Counted from the first letter of the stretch, positions 27,549 to 37,057 are shown. The stretch is 64,000 nucleotides of DNA from HK1 sp965202735 (GCA_965202735.1 OZ241844.1:4030001-4094000), one strand, 5' to 3'. Translations and numbers: made by a program. Notes: generated from the sequence alone by a model not told the origin.

Positions 27549-29708
27549 TCACCCGGGATGCCCTCTCGTGCGCACGAGCGCGTCGAGCGCGACCGCGCCG
27601 CGGCCCTTCGCGCGGACCGCGAGCGGATTGACGTCGAGCTCCTCGATCCGGTCGCCGTGCGCCACCGCGAGCTCGGCGATGGCGAGGACCGCCGCGACGG
27701 CGGCGTCGACGTCGCCCGACGCGCGTCCCCGCCAGCCGCGGAGCATCGGGGCGCAGCGCAGCCCCGACAGGGCGTCCCGGACCTCGCGCTCGGTCACCGG
27801 CGGCAGCAGGGTGGCGGTGTCCGCGGCCAGCTCGACCAGCGTTCCTCCGGAGCCCGCCACAAGCAGCAGACCGAGCTGGGGGTCGCGGTGCAGCCCCACG
27901 ATCAGCTCCGCGACGATGTCCGCCTCGAACCGCTCGACGAGCACCCCGTCGCCGAGGCTCAGGAGCTCCCGCGCCGCCTCCCGCACCTCGGCCGGCGCGC
28001 GCAGCCCGAGCCTCACCGCCCCCTGTTCGGTCTTGTGGGCGATGCCGAGCGCCTTCACCGCAACCGGTCCGCCGAGCGAGGCGGCGAGCGCCGCCGCCTC
28101 GTCGGGATCCTGCGCGACCGCGCCGCGCGGCACCGCCACCCCGAACCCGGCGAGCCATGCCTTCGCCGCCGCCTCGTCGAGGAGGGCCGGCTCGACCGGC
28201 GGCGGGCTTCGATGGGCGACGACCGGCGCCCGCGGCGGCGCGCGCCAGGCATCGCCCACCGTCGCCGCGCATTCGATGGCGGCGAGCGCCTCGCGCACGC
28301 CGGCAAGCGGCGCGATGCCGAGCCTCGCCAACTGCACCGCCCTCTCCTCGGGAAGGTTCTCCCCGAGGGTGGACGCGACCACCCCCTTGGCCCCGGCCGA
28401 ACGCATGGCGCGGTCGAAGGCGTCGAAGGTGGTCTCCCACTCGGCGTCGTCGCAGCGGTCGGGGCGCGGGAAGTCGAGCACGAGCAGGGTCGCGTCGAAA
28501 CCGCCCCGCGCGAAGGCGGTGAAGATGCCGGTCAGGGCGGGCCCGTCCCCCCAACTGAAGGTGTGGTAGTCGAGCGGGTTCGTCACCGCGACCAGCGGGT
28601 GCACGGTCTCCCGCACCGCGGCGGCGTGCGCCGGCGCCAATGCGGGCAGGGTCAGTGCGGTGTCCTCGACGGCGTCGCAGAGCACGCTGGCCTCGCCGCC
28701 GGAGCAGCACATCACGCCGAGCCGGGGGCCGCCGATGGCGCCGTGCACGTGGAACAGCTTCAGTGTCTCGAGGAACTCCGGGATGCCGCGCGCGCGGGCG
28801 AATCCGAGCCGGCGCAGGAACGCATCGGCGCCCGCGTCGGAGCCGGCGACGGACGCGGTATGGCTCAGATTCGCCGCCCGCCCGCGCTCCGAACGGCCGG
28901 TCTTCATGACCACCACCGGCACCGCGCGCTCGCGCGCCCGGCGCGCGAGCGCCTCGAACCCCCGCACCGAATCGAACCCTTCGACGTGCAGCCCGAGGGC
29001 GCTCACCCGGTCGTCGTCGAGCAGGGCGAGGGCAATGCGCGAGAGCCCGAGCTGCGCCTGGTTGCCCGCGGTGGCGACGTAGGCGACGGGCAGTCCGCGC
29101 CGCTGCATGGTGATGCTGATCGCGATGTTCGACGACTGGCTCACGATGGCGGCGCCGCGCTCGCCCGGCTCGAGCCTCCGCCCCCCGTGCTGGTCCGGCC
29201 ACAGCGCGATACCGTCGAGGAGGTTGAGGAGTCCGTAGCAGTTCGGGCCGAGGATCGGCATCTCGCCGGCCGTCTCGACCAGGGCCCGCTGCAGGGCCTC
29301 GCCGTCGTCCGATTCGCGAAATCCCGAGGCGTAGCAGATCGCGCCGCCGGCGCCGCCGCGCGCGAGCGCGGAGACCACTTCCACCGTCGCGTGCCGGTTG
29401 ACGCCGACGAACGCGGCGTCCGGCGCCCCGGGCAGGTCGGCGACGGACCGGAACACCGGGCGCCCGGCGATGCGGTCCTGCTTCGGGTGCACCGGCCACA
29501 GGGCGCCGTCGAAGCCCATGCGCTCGCACTGCCCGGCGACCCGGGCGGCGGCCAGTCCCCCGATGACGGCGATGCTCCGCGGGCGCAGGAGGCGGGCGAA
29601 GCGCTCGGCGGACGGCGCGCTGGCGGACGGCGCGCCGGCAAGCGGCGTGCCGGCGGACGATGTGCCGGCAAGCGGCGTGCCGGCGGACGGTGTGTCGGCG
29701 CTGGACAT
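27549..29708 (-). CDS. NDP-forming acyl-CoA synthetase / acetate-CoA ligase family
   Basis: In this 719-residue protein an Ala/Pro/Ser/Thr-rich leader (residues 1-33) precedes a CoA-binding Rossmann domain (LLRPRSIAVIGG, then GPNCYGLLN near residue 150). Next come a succinyl-CoA-ligase-like flavodoxin domain (AAIVSQSSNIAISI and a catalytic His in NLSHTASVAGSD) and a C-terminal ATP-grasp part (PVAVKALGIAHKTEQGAVRL). The enzyme interconverts acyl-CoA plus ADP and phosphate with acid plus ATP. It is the last gene of the carnitine-type cluster and may recover ATP from a product CoA thioester. Confidence 0.85.
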   Translation of the reverse strand: MSSADTPSAGTPLAGTSSAGTPLAGAPSASAPSAERFARLLRPRSIAVIGGLAAARVAGQCERMGFDGALWPVHPKQDRIAGRPVFRSVADLPGAPDAAFVGVNRHATVEVVSALARGGAGGAICYASGFRESDDGEALQRALVETAGEMPILGPNCYGLLNLLDGIALWPDQHGGRRLEPGERGAAIVSQSSNIAISITMQRRGLPVAYVATAGNQAQLGLSRIALALLDDDRVSALGLHVEGFDSVRGFEALARRARERAVPVVVMKTGRSERGRAANLSHTASVAGSDAGADAFLRRLGFARARGIPEFLETLKLFHVHGAIGGPRLGVMCCSGGEASVLCDAVEDTALTLPALAPAHAAAVRETVHPLVAVTNPLDYHTFSWGDGPALTGIFTAFARGGFDATLLVLDFPRPDRCDDAEWETTFDAFDRAMRSAGAKGVVASTLGENLPEERAVQLARLGIAPLAGVREALAAIECAATVGDAWRAPPRAPVVAHRSPPPVEPALLDEAAAKAWLAGFGVAVPRGAVAQDPDEAAALAASLGGPVAVKALGIAHKTEQGAVRLGLRAPAEVREAARELLSLGDGVLVERFEADIVAELIVGLHRDPQLGLLLVAGSGGTLVELAADTATLLPPVTEREVRDALSGLRCAPMLRGWRGRASGDVDAAVAAVLAIAELAVAHGDRIEELDVNPLAVRAKGRGAVALDALVRTRGHPG

Positions 29709-29872
29709 CGTGCGGTCAGGGAAGGTCGGCTACTACGCGGGACACGCGAGGCTCGCGATACGAAAAGACGACGCCTCCGGACGTGTCTCCGGACGTGAGC
29801 GGGAATCGCCGGCGCCTCGGGACATGCCGTAGTGCACGCGGCCAGGCCACGGGTTCGTGCCGGGCATCCCGA

Positions 29873-31033
29873 TCAGGCGCCGAGCGGCCGCAGCAGGTCG
29901 CGTCCGATGATGTGGCGCTGGATCTCGGAGGTGCCGTCCCAGATGCGCTCGACGCGCGCATCGCGCCAGAACCGCGCGAGCGGGAGGTCGCTCATCAGCC
30001 CCATGCCGCCGTGGATCTGGATCGCCTCGTCGGTCACCCGCGCCAGCATCTCCGAGGCGTAGACCTTGGCCGAAGCGATCTCGCGGTCCGCCGGCAGTCC
30101 CTGGTCGAGACGCCACGCGGCGGCGAGGGTCAGCCAGTCGGCGGCGTCGATCCCGGTGATCATGTCGGCGAGCTTGAACGAGACCCCCTGGAACCGGCCG
30201 ATGGGCTGGCCGAACTGCCGGCGCTCGGCCGCGTGCGAGAGCGCGAGGTCGAAGACCCGGCGCGCGCGCCCCACGCACATCGCGGCCACCGTGATCCGCG
30301 TCGCGTAGAGCCACTCGTTGGCGAGCTCGAACCCGCGGTGCGCCTCGCCGAGGACCTGCGCCGACGGCAGCCGGCAGTCGTCGAAGGTGAGGATGCAGTT
30401 GTGGTAGCCGCGGTGCGAGACCGAGTCGTAGCCCGGCCGGATCTCGAAGCCGGGGGTGCCGCGGTCGACGAGGAAGCAGGTGATGCGCTTCTTCGGCCCG
30501 CGCGCGGTCTCCTCCTCGCCGGTGGCGACGAACACGATGACGAAGTCGGCGAGGTCCGCGTGCGAGATGAAGTGCTTGGCGCCGTTGACGATCCAGTCGC
30601 CGCCGTCGGGGCGGGCGGTGCACTGCATCCCCCGAACGTCCGAGCCCGCGCCGGGCTCGGTCATGGCGAGCGCATCGGTGCGCTCGCCGCGCGCGGCCGG
30701 GTGGAGGTAGCGCTCGCGCTGCTCTTCGTTGCAGCCCATCAGGATCCCGGACGGACGGCCCCAGAACACGCTGAGCGCCATCGAGGTCCGCCCGAGCTCG
30801 CGCTCCAGCAGGGCGAAGGTGAGGTTGTCGAGGCCGCCCCCGCCGACCTCGACCGGCAGGTTCGGCGCGTAGAAGCCGAGGTCGATGACCTTGCGCCTGA
30901 TCGCCGCGCCGAGCTCGGGCGGGACCTGCCCCGCGCGCTCGACCTCCTCCTCGTGCGGATAGAGCTCCTTCTCGACGAACCCCCGCACGGTATCGACCAC
31001 CATCCGCTGCTCGGTCGTGAGTCCGAAGTCCAT
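29873..31033 (-). CDS. Acyl-CoA dehydrogenase
   Basis: This 386-residue flavoenzyme starts MDFGLTTEQRMVVDTVRGFV. It has the FAD/substrate motif LAMTEPGAGSDVRGMQ (about residues 125-140), the ADP-pyrophosphate-binding RRQFGQPIGRFQGVSFKLAD and the C-terminal QIHGGMGLMSDLPLARFWRD. It introduces a 2,3 double bond in an acyl-CoA. The ATG at 31033 lies 2 bp after the stop of the 3-hydroxyacyl-CoA dehydrogenase gene, so translation is coupled. In this cluster its substrate could be a betaine-type acyl-CoA. Confidence 0.9.
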   Translation of the reverse strand: MDFGLTTEQRMVVDTVRGFVEKELYPHEEEVERAGQVPPELGAAIRRKVIDLGFYAPNLPVEVGGGGLDNLTFALLERELGRTSMALSVFWGRPSGILMGCNEEQRERYLHPAARGERTDALAMTEPGAGSDVRGMQCTARPDGGDWIVNGAKHFISHADLADFVIVFVATGEEETARGPKKRITCFLVDRGTPGFEIRPGYDSVSHRGYHNCILTFDDCRLPSAQVLGEAHRGFELANEWLYATRITVAAMCVGRARRVFDLALSHAAERRQFGQPIGRFQGVSFKLADMITGIDAADWLTLAAAWRLDQGLPADREIASAKVYASEMLARVTDEAIQIHGGMGLMSDLPLARFWRDARVERIWDGTSEIQRHIIGRDLLRPLGA

Positions 31034-31035
31034 GG

Positions 31036-32235
31036 TCAGTCCTGCCGTTGCGTGCCGCGGTCCTTCGTACTCGAAGGACGAGCGCTCGAAGGTATCGGGG
31101 AACGCGACCGGTCCGCGCGAGCGGAACATGTGCGCATCGTGTCTCGCGCCTCGCGCAGCAGCGCCCCGGCGCCCCAGCCGGCATCGCCGGTGCGCTCCAG
31201 GGCCTGCATGATCCCGACGAGGTTGTCGTCGCGGATCCTTTCCAGCTCACGAATGGAGAGGCCCGCGGCCTGCGCGTCGGACTGCGCGGCGATCCGGTCG
31301 ACCAGCGCGGCGTCGAGGTCGGGGACGTCGGTGAGCTTCGTCCACGGCCACTGGAGACACGGCCCGAACTGCTCCATGAAGTGGCGCATGCCCGCCTCGC
31401 CGCCCGCGATCCGGTACACCTGGAAGATGCCCATCTGCGCCCAGCGCAGGCCGAACGAGTAGCGGATCACGTCGTCGATCTCCTCGACCGTGGCGATGCC
31501 GTCGTGCACGAGCCACAGCGCCTCGCGCCACAGCGCCTCCTGGAGCCGGTCGCCGATGAACGCGTCGATCTCCTTCCCGACCACCACCGGCTTCATGCCG
31601 ATGGATGCGTAGACCTCGCGCGCGCGCCCGACCGCCGCGGGGTCGGTGGCCCGGCCGCCCACGATCTCGACGAGGGGAAGCAGGTAGACGGGATTGAACG
31701 GATGCCCGACCAGCATCCGGCCGGGGTGCGTCAGGCCGCGCTGCATGTCGCTCGGCAGGAGCCCGGAGGTGGAAGACGCGATGACGGTGTCGGGGGGCGC
31801 CGCCGCATCGGCCTCGGCGAGGACGGCTCGCTTGAGGTCGAGCCGCTCCGGCACGCTCTCCTGGATGAACCCGGCGCCGTCGACCGCCTCGGCGACGCTC
31901 GTCGCGATGGTGAGCGTCCCGCGCGCCGGGCGCTCGGACCCGCCCTCCTGGACGAAACCGGCGTCGGCGACCGCCTCGGCGACGCTCGCGGCGGTGGTGA
32001 GCGCCCCGCGCGCCGGGCGCTCGGACCCGCTCTCCTGGACGAAACCGGCGCCATCGCCGAACAGGCGGGCGAACGCACGCTCGGCGTTGTCGAGCACCTC
32101 GCTCGTCTTGCGCGCGGTCTCCGGGTCCGGATCGAAGACCGATACGTCGATTCCGTGCAGAACGAAGCGCGCCGCCCACCCGCTGCCGATGACCCCGCCG
32201 CCGATGCACGCGGCGCGCTCGATGCCGGTCGTCAT
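31036..32235 (-). CDS. 3-hydroxyacyl-CoA dehydrogenase family, carnitine 3-dehydrogenase-like
   Basis: This 399-residue NAD-dependent dehydrogenase has the dinucleotide site AACIGGGVIGSGWAARF at the start. The catalytic region is ASSTSGLLPSDM and then GHPFNPVYLLPLVEIVGG (about residues 187-204). The helical dimer domain follows from about residue 220. The size and the HPFNPVYLLPLVE pattern match L-carnitine 3-dehydrogenase. An in-frame 29-residue tandem duplication (units beginning GFVQES near 64 and GFVQEG near 93, then GFIQES near 122) enlarges the Rossmann domain, and the C-terminus is unusually Arg/Ser-rich. Confidence 0.82.
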   Translation of the reverse strand: MTTGIERAACIGGGVIGSGWAARFVLHGIDVSVFDPDPETARKTSEVLDNAERAFARLFGDGAGFVQESGSERPARGALTTAASVAEAVADAGFVQEGGSERPARGTLTIATSVAEAVDGAGFIQESVPERLDLKRAVLAEADAAAPPDTVIASSTSGLLPSDMQRGLTHPGRMLVGHPFNPVYLLPLVEIVGGRATDPAAVGRAREVYASIGMKPVVVGKEIDAFIGDRLQEALWREALWLVHDGIATVEEIDDVIRYSFGLRWAQMGIFQVYRIAGGEAGMRHFMEQFGPCLQWPWTKLTDVPDLDAALVDRIAAQSDAQAAGLSIRELERIRDDNLVGIMQALERTGDAGWGAGALLREARDTMRTCSARADRSRSPIPSSARPSSTKDRGTQRQD

Positions 32236-32262
32236 GAGGTCGTCGCGCCTCCTCCCGACTCG

Positions 32263-32384
32263 GCAGTTCCCGCCAGGCGGGAACTGCCCCTGAAAATCCC
32301 CTCGACTGGACGCCCTGGTGGTCGGGACCGGGCCGGAATCCCATCGCGGCCCGGCCTCTCCGGGCGCCTGGCGTGAAAATGCGC
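32263..32384 (+). mobile_element. 122-bp MITE-like element, degraded copy
   Basis: It starts GCAGTTCCCGCCAGGCGGGAA and shares the family core cccctcgactggacgccctg. The right end is changed to ctggcgtgaaaatgc, and no 9-bp duplication is detected. It lies between the beta-keto acid cleavage gene and the dehydrogenase gene of the same operon. Confidence 0.7.
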
Positions 32385-32502
32385 TCGGGAAGAGTGCCCG
32401 CGCCTCCAGCAATCGCGGCGTTGCGACCCGGCGCCCTTTCATGCGGCGGGGTGGCTGACAACGAGCGGACCATGACCGTTTGGCGGGATTGCTGCTTCCG
32501 AC

Positions 32503-33405
32503 TCAGCCCTTTCGCAGCGAGAGCCTCTCCCGCACTTCCTCCGGCCCGAGCACCCGTACCCCCATGTTCTCCGCGATCGCCACCGCCCGCTCCACGAGGT
32601 CGGCGTTGGTGGCGAGGACGCCGCGCCGGAGCCAGAGGTTGTCCTCCAGCCCCACCCGGATGTTGCCGCCCGCGAGCACCGCGAGCGCCACGTAGGGAAG
32701 CTGGTTGCGGCTGATGGAGAACGCCGAGAACGTCCATCCCGCCGGCAGGTTGTTCACCATCGACATCAGGGTGCCGATGTCGTCGGGCGCCCCCCACGGG
32801 ATCCCCATGCAGAGCTGCACCATCACCGGCTCGTCGATGAGGCCCTGGTCCACCAGCCACTTCGCGAGGACGAGGTGGCCGGTGTCGAAGATCTCGATCT
32901 CCGGGCGCACCCCGAGCGCCTGCACCCGCCGGGCCATGTCGGCGAGCATGGCCGGGGTGTTGGTCATGATGTAGTCGCCCTCGCCGAAGTTCATCGTCCC
33001 GCAGTCGATGGTACAGATCTCGGGCCGGAGCTCGGTGACGTGGGCGAGCCGATCCTCGGCGCTCGCGAGGTCGGTGCCCGCCTGGGAGAACGGCAGCGGC
33101 CGGTCGGCGGGACCGAGGGTGAGGTCCCCGCCCATGCCGGCGGTGAGGTTGAGCACCACGTCCACGCCGGAGCCGCGCACCCGCTCGACCACCTCGCGGT
33201 AGAGCGCCGGGTCGCGCGCCGGCTGGCCCGTCTCCGGATCGCGCACGTGCACGTGGATGATCGCGGCGCCGGCCCGCGCCGCGTCGATGCCGGCCCGGGC
33301 GATCTGCGCCGGGGTCACCGGCACCTTGTCGGAGCGGCCGGTGGTGTCGCCGGCGCCGGTCAGCGCGCAGGTGATGAAGGCTTCGCGGCTGGGGGTGAGC
33401 GCCAT
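32503..33405 (-). CDS. Beta-keto acid cleavage enzyme (BKACE, DUF849)
   Basis: This is a 300-residue TIM-barrel enzyme with Zn-ligand motifs AAIIHVHVRDPETGQPARD (about residues 47-65) and an EIEIFDTGHLVLAKWL segment. BKACE enzymes condense a beta-keto acid with acetyl-CoA and release acetoacetate plus a CoA ester. With the carnitine-dehydrogenase-like gene downstream, dehydrocarnitine cleavage to betainyl-CoA and acetoacetate is the likely role. A strong aaggagg precedes the ATG at 33405. The first gene of the cluster by position. Confidence 0.85.
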   Translation of the reverse strand: MALTPSREAFITCALTGAGDTTGRSDKVPVTPAQIARAGIDAARAGAAIIHVHVRDPETGQPARDPALYREVVERVRGSGVDVVLNLTAGMGGDLTLGPADRPLPFSQAGTDLASAEDRLAHVTELRPEICTIDCGTMNFGEGDYIMTNTPAMLADMARRVQALGVRPEIEIFDTGHLVLAKWLVDQGLIDEPVMVQLCMGIPWGAPDDIGTLMSMVNNLPAGWTFSAFSISRNQLPYVALAVLAGGNIRVGLEDNLWLRRGVLATNADLVERAVAIAENMGVRVLGPEEVRERLSLRKG

Positions 33406-33449
33406 GGTGCAGTCCTCCTTGCGTCTGCGGGGTCCCGGGACACTCGGGG

Positions 33450-33680
33450 CGTCGCCGGACGTTGCCGCCGGGCGTTATCGATCTTCGCCGCTTCCCACGT
33501 CGCGGCTCCCGGCAGGGTCGTGGCTCTCGGCCGGCAACGTCTCGATGTCTTGCGCGTCGCCGGACGTTGCCGATCTTCGCCGCTTCCCACGTCGTTGCTC
33601 CCGGCAGGGTCGTGGCTCTCGGCCGGCAACGTCTCGATGTCTCGCGCGTCGCCGGACGTCGCCGATCTTCGCCGCTTTCC
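33450..33680. repeat. Tandem repeat of about 92 bp upstream of the BKACE gene
   Basis: Units beginning cgtcgccggacg start at 33450, 33555 and 33647. Each contains gatcttcgccgcttcccacg and gggtcgtggctctcggccgg. The first unit carries a small insertion and the third is partial. They fill the gap between the BKACE start and the end of the DUF255 gene, both on the minus strand, so they lie in the BKACE leader/promoter. Confidence 0.85.
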
Positions 33681-33689
33681 ATCCGCCCG

Positions 33690-35816
33690 TCAGCCGGGTC
33701 GCGGCGCCGAAATCGTGGCTTGCGGCGCAACCTCGCCCGCGGCGAGACGGGCGTGGAACGCGCCGAACTCCGTCACCGGCGCGTCGCAGACGCGGCCTTC
33801 GCAGACGTAGGCCACGGGCGAGCCGCGCGGCGCCCGCTCGGCGAGCAGGGCCGGCAGGTCGGGCTCGTCGTCGGGAATCGCGACGACGAGCCGGCGCGGA
33901 GCGTAGCCGGCCGTGGCCCGGGCGCGCCACGGCTCGATCTCTCCCGGCGCGCCGCGGATGACCACGATCTCCGGCGGGTCGAGATACTCCTCCAGGGCAA
34001 CCAGCAGCGTGGTATGCGCATGAGGGAACCGTTCGAGCCCTTCCCGGGCGGCGTGCAGTACACGCTCCGCCGCCGCGAGATATCGAGTGTCCCCGAGCAG
34101 GTGGCCGAGCCGTCCGAGGACGGTCGCGGCGACGCCGTTGCCGGACGGCGTCGAATCGTCCGTCATCGGCTTGGGGCGGTGGATCAGACGTTCGTGATCG
34201 TCGGCGGTGAAGAAGAACCCGCCGTGCTCGCGGTCCTCGAAGTGCGCGAGCATCGCGTCCGCCAGCGCGACGGCGAATTCGAGGTCGCAGGCGCGCCAGC
34301 GCGATGCGAGCAGCGCGAGGAGCCCGTCGGCGAGGCACGCGTAGTCGTCGAGATAGCCGTTGAACCGCGCCCGGCCGTCCTTGTACGTGGCGTGCAGCCG
34401 GCCGCCGCTCCACATGGTGGTGCGGATGAAGTCCACCGCGCGCTCGGCGGACGCGACGAGGTCCGGTGCGCCGAGGACGCGGCCGGCCGTCGCCATGCCC
34501 CTGATCATCAGCCCGTTCCACGAGGTGAGAACCTTCTCGTCGCGCCCCGGGCGGACCCGGTGGGCCCGCGCTTCGAAGAGCGCGGCAAGGGCGCGGTCGA
34601 TCCGCTCCGAGGTCTCGGCTTCCGTGGCGCCGAGGTCGCGGGCCACGTCGGAGACCTCGCGAAACGCGTGCAGGTGCCAGTGGGCGCCCTCGAAGTTGGG
34701 CGGGCGGTCGAGCCCGAACCGGGACGCGAGCGCGGCGTATCCGTCGTCCGCGACGAGGCCGCGCGCCTCGTCGGGCGTCCAGACGTAGAACTTGCCCTCC
34801 TCGCCTTCGGAGTCGGCGTCGAGGGTGGAGTAGTACCCGCCCTCGGGCGACTGCATCTCGCGCATCACCCACGCCGCGGTCTCGCGGGCGACGCGGGCGA
34901 ACGCGGCGTCGGCGGTGATCTGGTGCAGCTCCGCCGCCACCGAGAGCAGCGGGCCGTTGTCGTAGAGCATCTTCTCGAAGTGGGGGATCATCCACTCGGC
35001 GTCCACCGAGTAGCGGCAGAAGCCGCCGCCGACGTGGTCGTACAGGCCGCCGCCGCACATCCTGCGGAACGTGAACGTGGCCGCGGCCAGGCCGGCGGCG
35101 CCGTCCGCGCTCGCCGGACGCGCCGCGTAGTCGCGCATCAGCCGTTCCAGGTTCGTCGGATGCGGGAACTTCGGCGCATCGCCGAAGCCGCCGTGACGCG
35201 CGTCGTACGATCGCATGATCGCCGTGCGCGCGGCGTCGAGCGCGGCGCGGGTCGGCGGAGCGCCGCCGGCGCCGGCCCCGTCGCCAGCGGCGGGGTCGAG
35301 GCTCGCGAGCGCCTCGATGAGCGATGCGTTCTGCCTGCGGATGTCGTCGCGCCGCTCGCGGTAGAGCCGCTCCACCCCGGCGAGCACCTGGCGGAACGAC
35401 GGCATGCCGTGGCGCGGCGCGTCGGGAAAGTACGTGCCGGCGAAGAAGGGCGCGTGGTCGTCGGGGGTCAGCATCACCGTCAGCGGCCAGCCGCCGGTGC
35501 GCCGGGCGAGGAGCTGGTGGGCGGTCTGGTAGATCCTGTCGATGTCGGGCCGTTCCTCGCGGTCCACCTTGATGTTGACGTACAGCTCGTTCATCAGCCG
35601 CGCGGTGTCCTGGTCCTCGAACGATTCATGGGCCATGACGTGGCACCAGTGGCACGCGGAGTAGCCGACCGAAAGCAGGATCGGCCTGTCCTCGCGCTGC
35701 GCCCGGTCGAGCGCCTCCGGCCCCCACGGCTGCCAGTCGACGGGGTTGTCCGCGTGCTGCAGGAGGTACGGGCTGGTCTCGTTCGCGAGCGCGTTGGTGC
35801 GGGCGGGACCGGACAT
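33690..35816 (-). CDS. YyaL/SPATA20-like thioredoxin-domain protein (DUF255)
   Basis: This 708-residue protein begins LANETSPYLLQHADNPVDWQ. Its N-terminal thioredoxin-like DUF255 domain carries the motif YSACHWCHVMAHESF (about residues 49-63). A long (alpha/alpha)6 glycosidase-like region follows, with GGGFCRYSVDAEWMIPHFEK and NGYLDDYACLADGLLAL. The family is conserved from bacteria to mammals but its biochemical role is unsettled. The ATG at 35816 begins the conserved MSGPARTNALANETSPYLL. It is divergent from lgt. Confidence 0.9.
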   Translation of the reverse strand: MSGPARTNALANETSPYLLQHADNPVDWQPWGPEALDRAQREDRPILLSVGYSACHWCHVMAHESFEDQDTARLMNELYVNIKVDREERPDIDRIYQTAHQLLARRTGGWPLTVMLTPDDHAPFFAGTYFPDAPRHGMPSFRQVLAGVERLYRERRDDIRRQNASLIEALASLDPAAGDGAGAGGAPPTRAALDAARTAIMRSYDARHGGFGDAPKFPHPTNLERLMRDYAARPASADGAAGLAAATFTFRRMCGGGLYDHVGGGFCRYSVDAEWMIPHFEKMLYDNGPLLSVAAELHQITADAAFARVARETAAWVMREMQSPEGGYYSTLDADSEGEEGKFYVWTPDEARGLVADDGYAALASRFGLDRPPNFEGAHWHLHAFREVSDVARDLGATEAETSERIDRALAALFEARAHRVRPGRDEKVLTSWNGLMIRGMATAGRVLGAPDLVASAERAVDFIRTTMWSGGRLHATYKDGRARFNGYLDDYACLADGLLALLASRWRACDLEFAVALADAMLAHFEDREHGGFFFTADDHERLIHRPKPMTDDSTPSGNGVAATVLGRLGHLLGDTRYLAAAERVLHAAREGLERFPHAHTTLLVALEEYLDPPEIVVIRGAPGEIEPWRARATAGYAPRRLVVAIPDDEPDLPALLAERAPRGSPVAYVCEGRVCDAPVTEFGAFHARLAAGEVAPQATISAPRPG

Positions 35817-35970
35817 GGAACGGGGACTCCGGAGTGCGGCCTCCGGAGCGTGAACTCCAGAGATGGATCGGCAGTATAGCCCGCCAGTTGCAAAACGTTC
35901 GTGGCCTGGTTGACCACCCCGCACGCACGAAGGGACACCGCCGGGTTGACCACCCCGCCCTCACCCCCGG

Positions 35971-35993
35971 CCCCTCTCCCGGAGGGAGAGGGG
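35971..35993. repeat. REP-like palindrome CCCCTCTCCC/GGGAGAGGGG
   Basis: A perfect hairpin (cccctctccc, 3-nt loop, gggagagggg) preceded by cctcacccccgg is a widespread REP-type signature. Upstream are two copies of ggttgaccaccccgc. It lies in the 344-bp divergent gap between the DUF255 gene and lgt, where no gene is visible. Inverted copies stand at 48512-48601. Confidence 0.8.
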
Positions 35994-36160
35994 AGAATGC
36001 GGGGGCCTTCAGGTCGCGCGTCGTCTCCACAGAAACAGTGCGCTGCGATCAGCGGGCGGTGACGCACCGTTCCCGCACTGCCTCGGCCAGCGCCGCCGCG
36101 CCGAGCGTCCGGTCCACCGCCGAACGGATACGGACGCCGGCATGGCATATGATCGCGGAC

Positions 36161-37057
36161 ATGCTCATGCACCCGGACTTCGATCCCGTGGCCATCGCCA
36201 TCGGACCCGTCAAGGTCCACTGGTACGGCCTCATGTACCTGATCGCGTTCGCGCTGGGGTGGTGGCTCGGGCGGGTCCGGGCGCGGGACGCCTGGCGCGG
36301 CTGGAGCCGCGACGACGTCGGCGACGTGCTCCTCTGGGTCGCGCTCGGGGTCGTCGCGGGCGGGCGGATCGGCTACATGCTCTTCTACGACCTCGAGCGG
36401 CTGCTCGCGGACCCGCTGTCTCTGGTCATGGTCTGGCAGGGGGGGATGTCGTTTCACGGCGGCCTGATCGGCGTCCTGATCGCGATGGGGTGGTTCGGCC
36501 GCTCGCGCGGACGCGGATTCTTCGAGGTCGCGGACTTCATCGCGCCCTTGGTCCCGCTCGGCATCGGGGCGGGCCGGCTCGGGAACTTCATCAATGGCCG
36601 GCTGTGGGGAACGCCGTCGGACCTCCCCTGGGCGATGGTGTTCTCCGACCCCCGCGCCGGAGACGTGCCCCGCCACCCCTCGCAGCTCTACGAGGCGTTG
36701 CTCGAAGGCGTGGTCCTGTTCGCGGTGCTGTGGTGGTTCACCCGGCGCCCGCGGCCGGCGATGGCGGCGTCGGGCGTATTCCTCGTCGGCTACGGCCTCG
36801 CGCGGACCCTGGTGGAGCTCGTGCGGGTGCCCGACGCACATCTCGGGTACCTCGCCTTCGGGTGGGTCACGATGGGCCAGGTGCTGACGATGCCGATGCT
36901 CGCGGCCGGGGTCGTTCTCATCCTGCTGGCAACGAAGCGCCAGGCGCCGCCGGCCGCACCGGCCTCCGCGGGTTCGAATCCGGTGAACACCCAGGACCAT
37001 TCACCGGCCGCACCGTCCTCCGGGCAGCCCGCGCGCAGGAGGCGTCGGCGCCGGTGA
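36161..37057 (+). CDS. lgt: Prolipoprotein diacylglyceryl transferase
   Basis: This inner-membrane enzyme transfers diacylglycerol to the lipobox Cys of prolipoproteins, the first step of lipoprotein maturation. The roughly 298-residue protein has seven hydrophobic segments, HWYGLMYLIAFALGWWLG near the start and the Lgt signature GRLGNFINGRLWG (about residues 137-149). It also has HPSQLYEALLEG and an Arg-rich cytoplasmic tail. ATG codons at 36149, 36161 and 36167 are possible; 36161 best matches family N-termini. Its stop overlaps a GTG starting the next reading frame. Confidence 0.95.
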   Translation: MLMHPDFDPVAIAIGPVKVHWYGLMYLIAFALGWWLGRVRARDAWRGWSRDDVGDVLLWVALGVVAGGRIGYMLFYDLERLLADPLSLVMVWQGGMSFHGGLIGVLIAMGWFGRSRGRGFFEVADFIAPLVPLGIGAGRLGNFINGRLWGTPSDLPWAMVFSDPRAGDVPRHPSQLYEALLEGVVLFAVLWWFTRRPRPAMAASGVFLVGYGLARTLVELVRVPDAHLGYLAFGWVTMGQVLTMPMLAAGVVLILLATKRQAPPAAPASAGSNPVNTQDHSPAAPSSGQPARRRRRRR

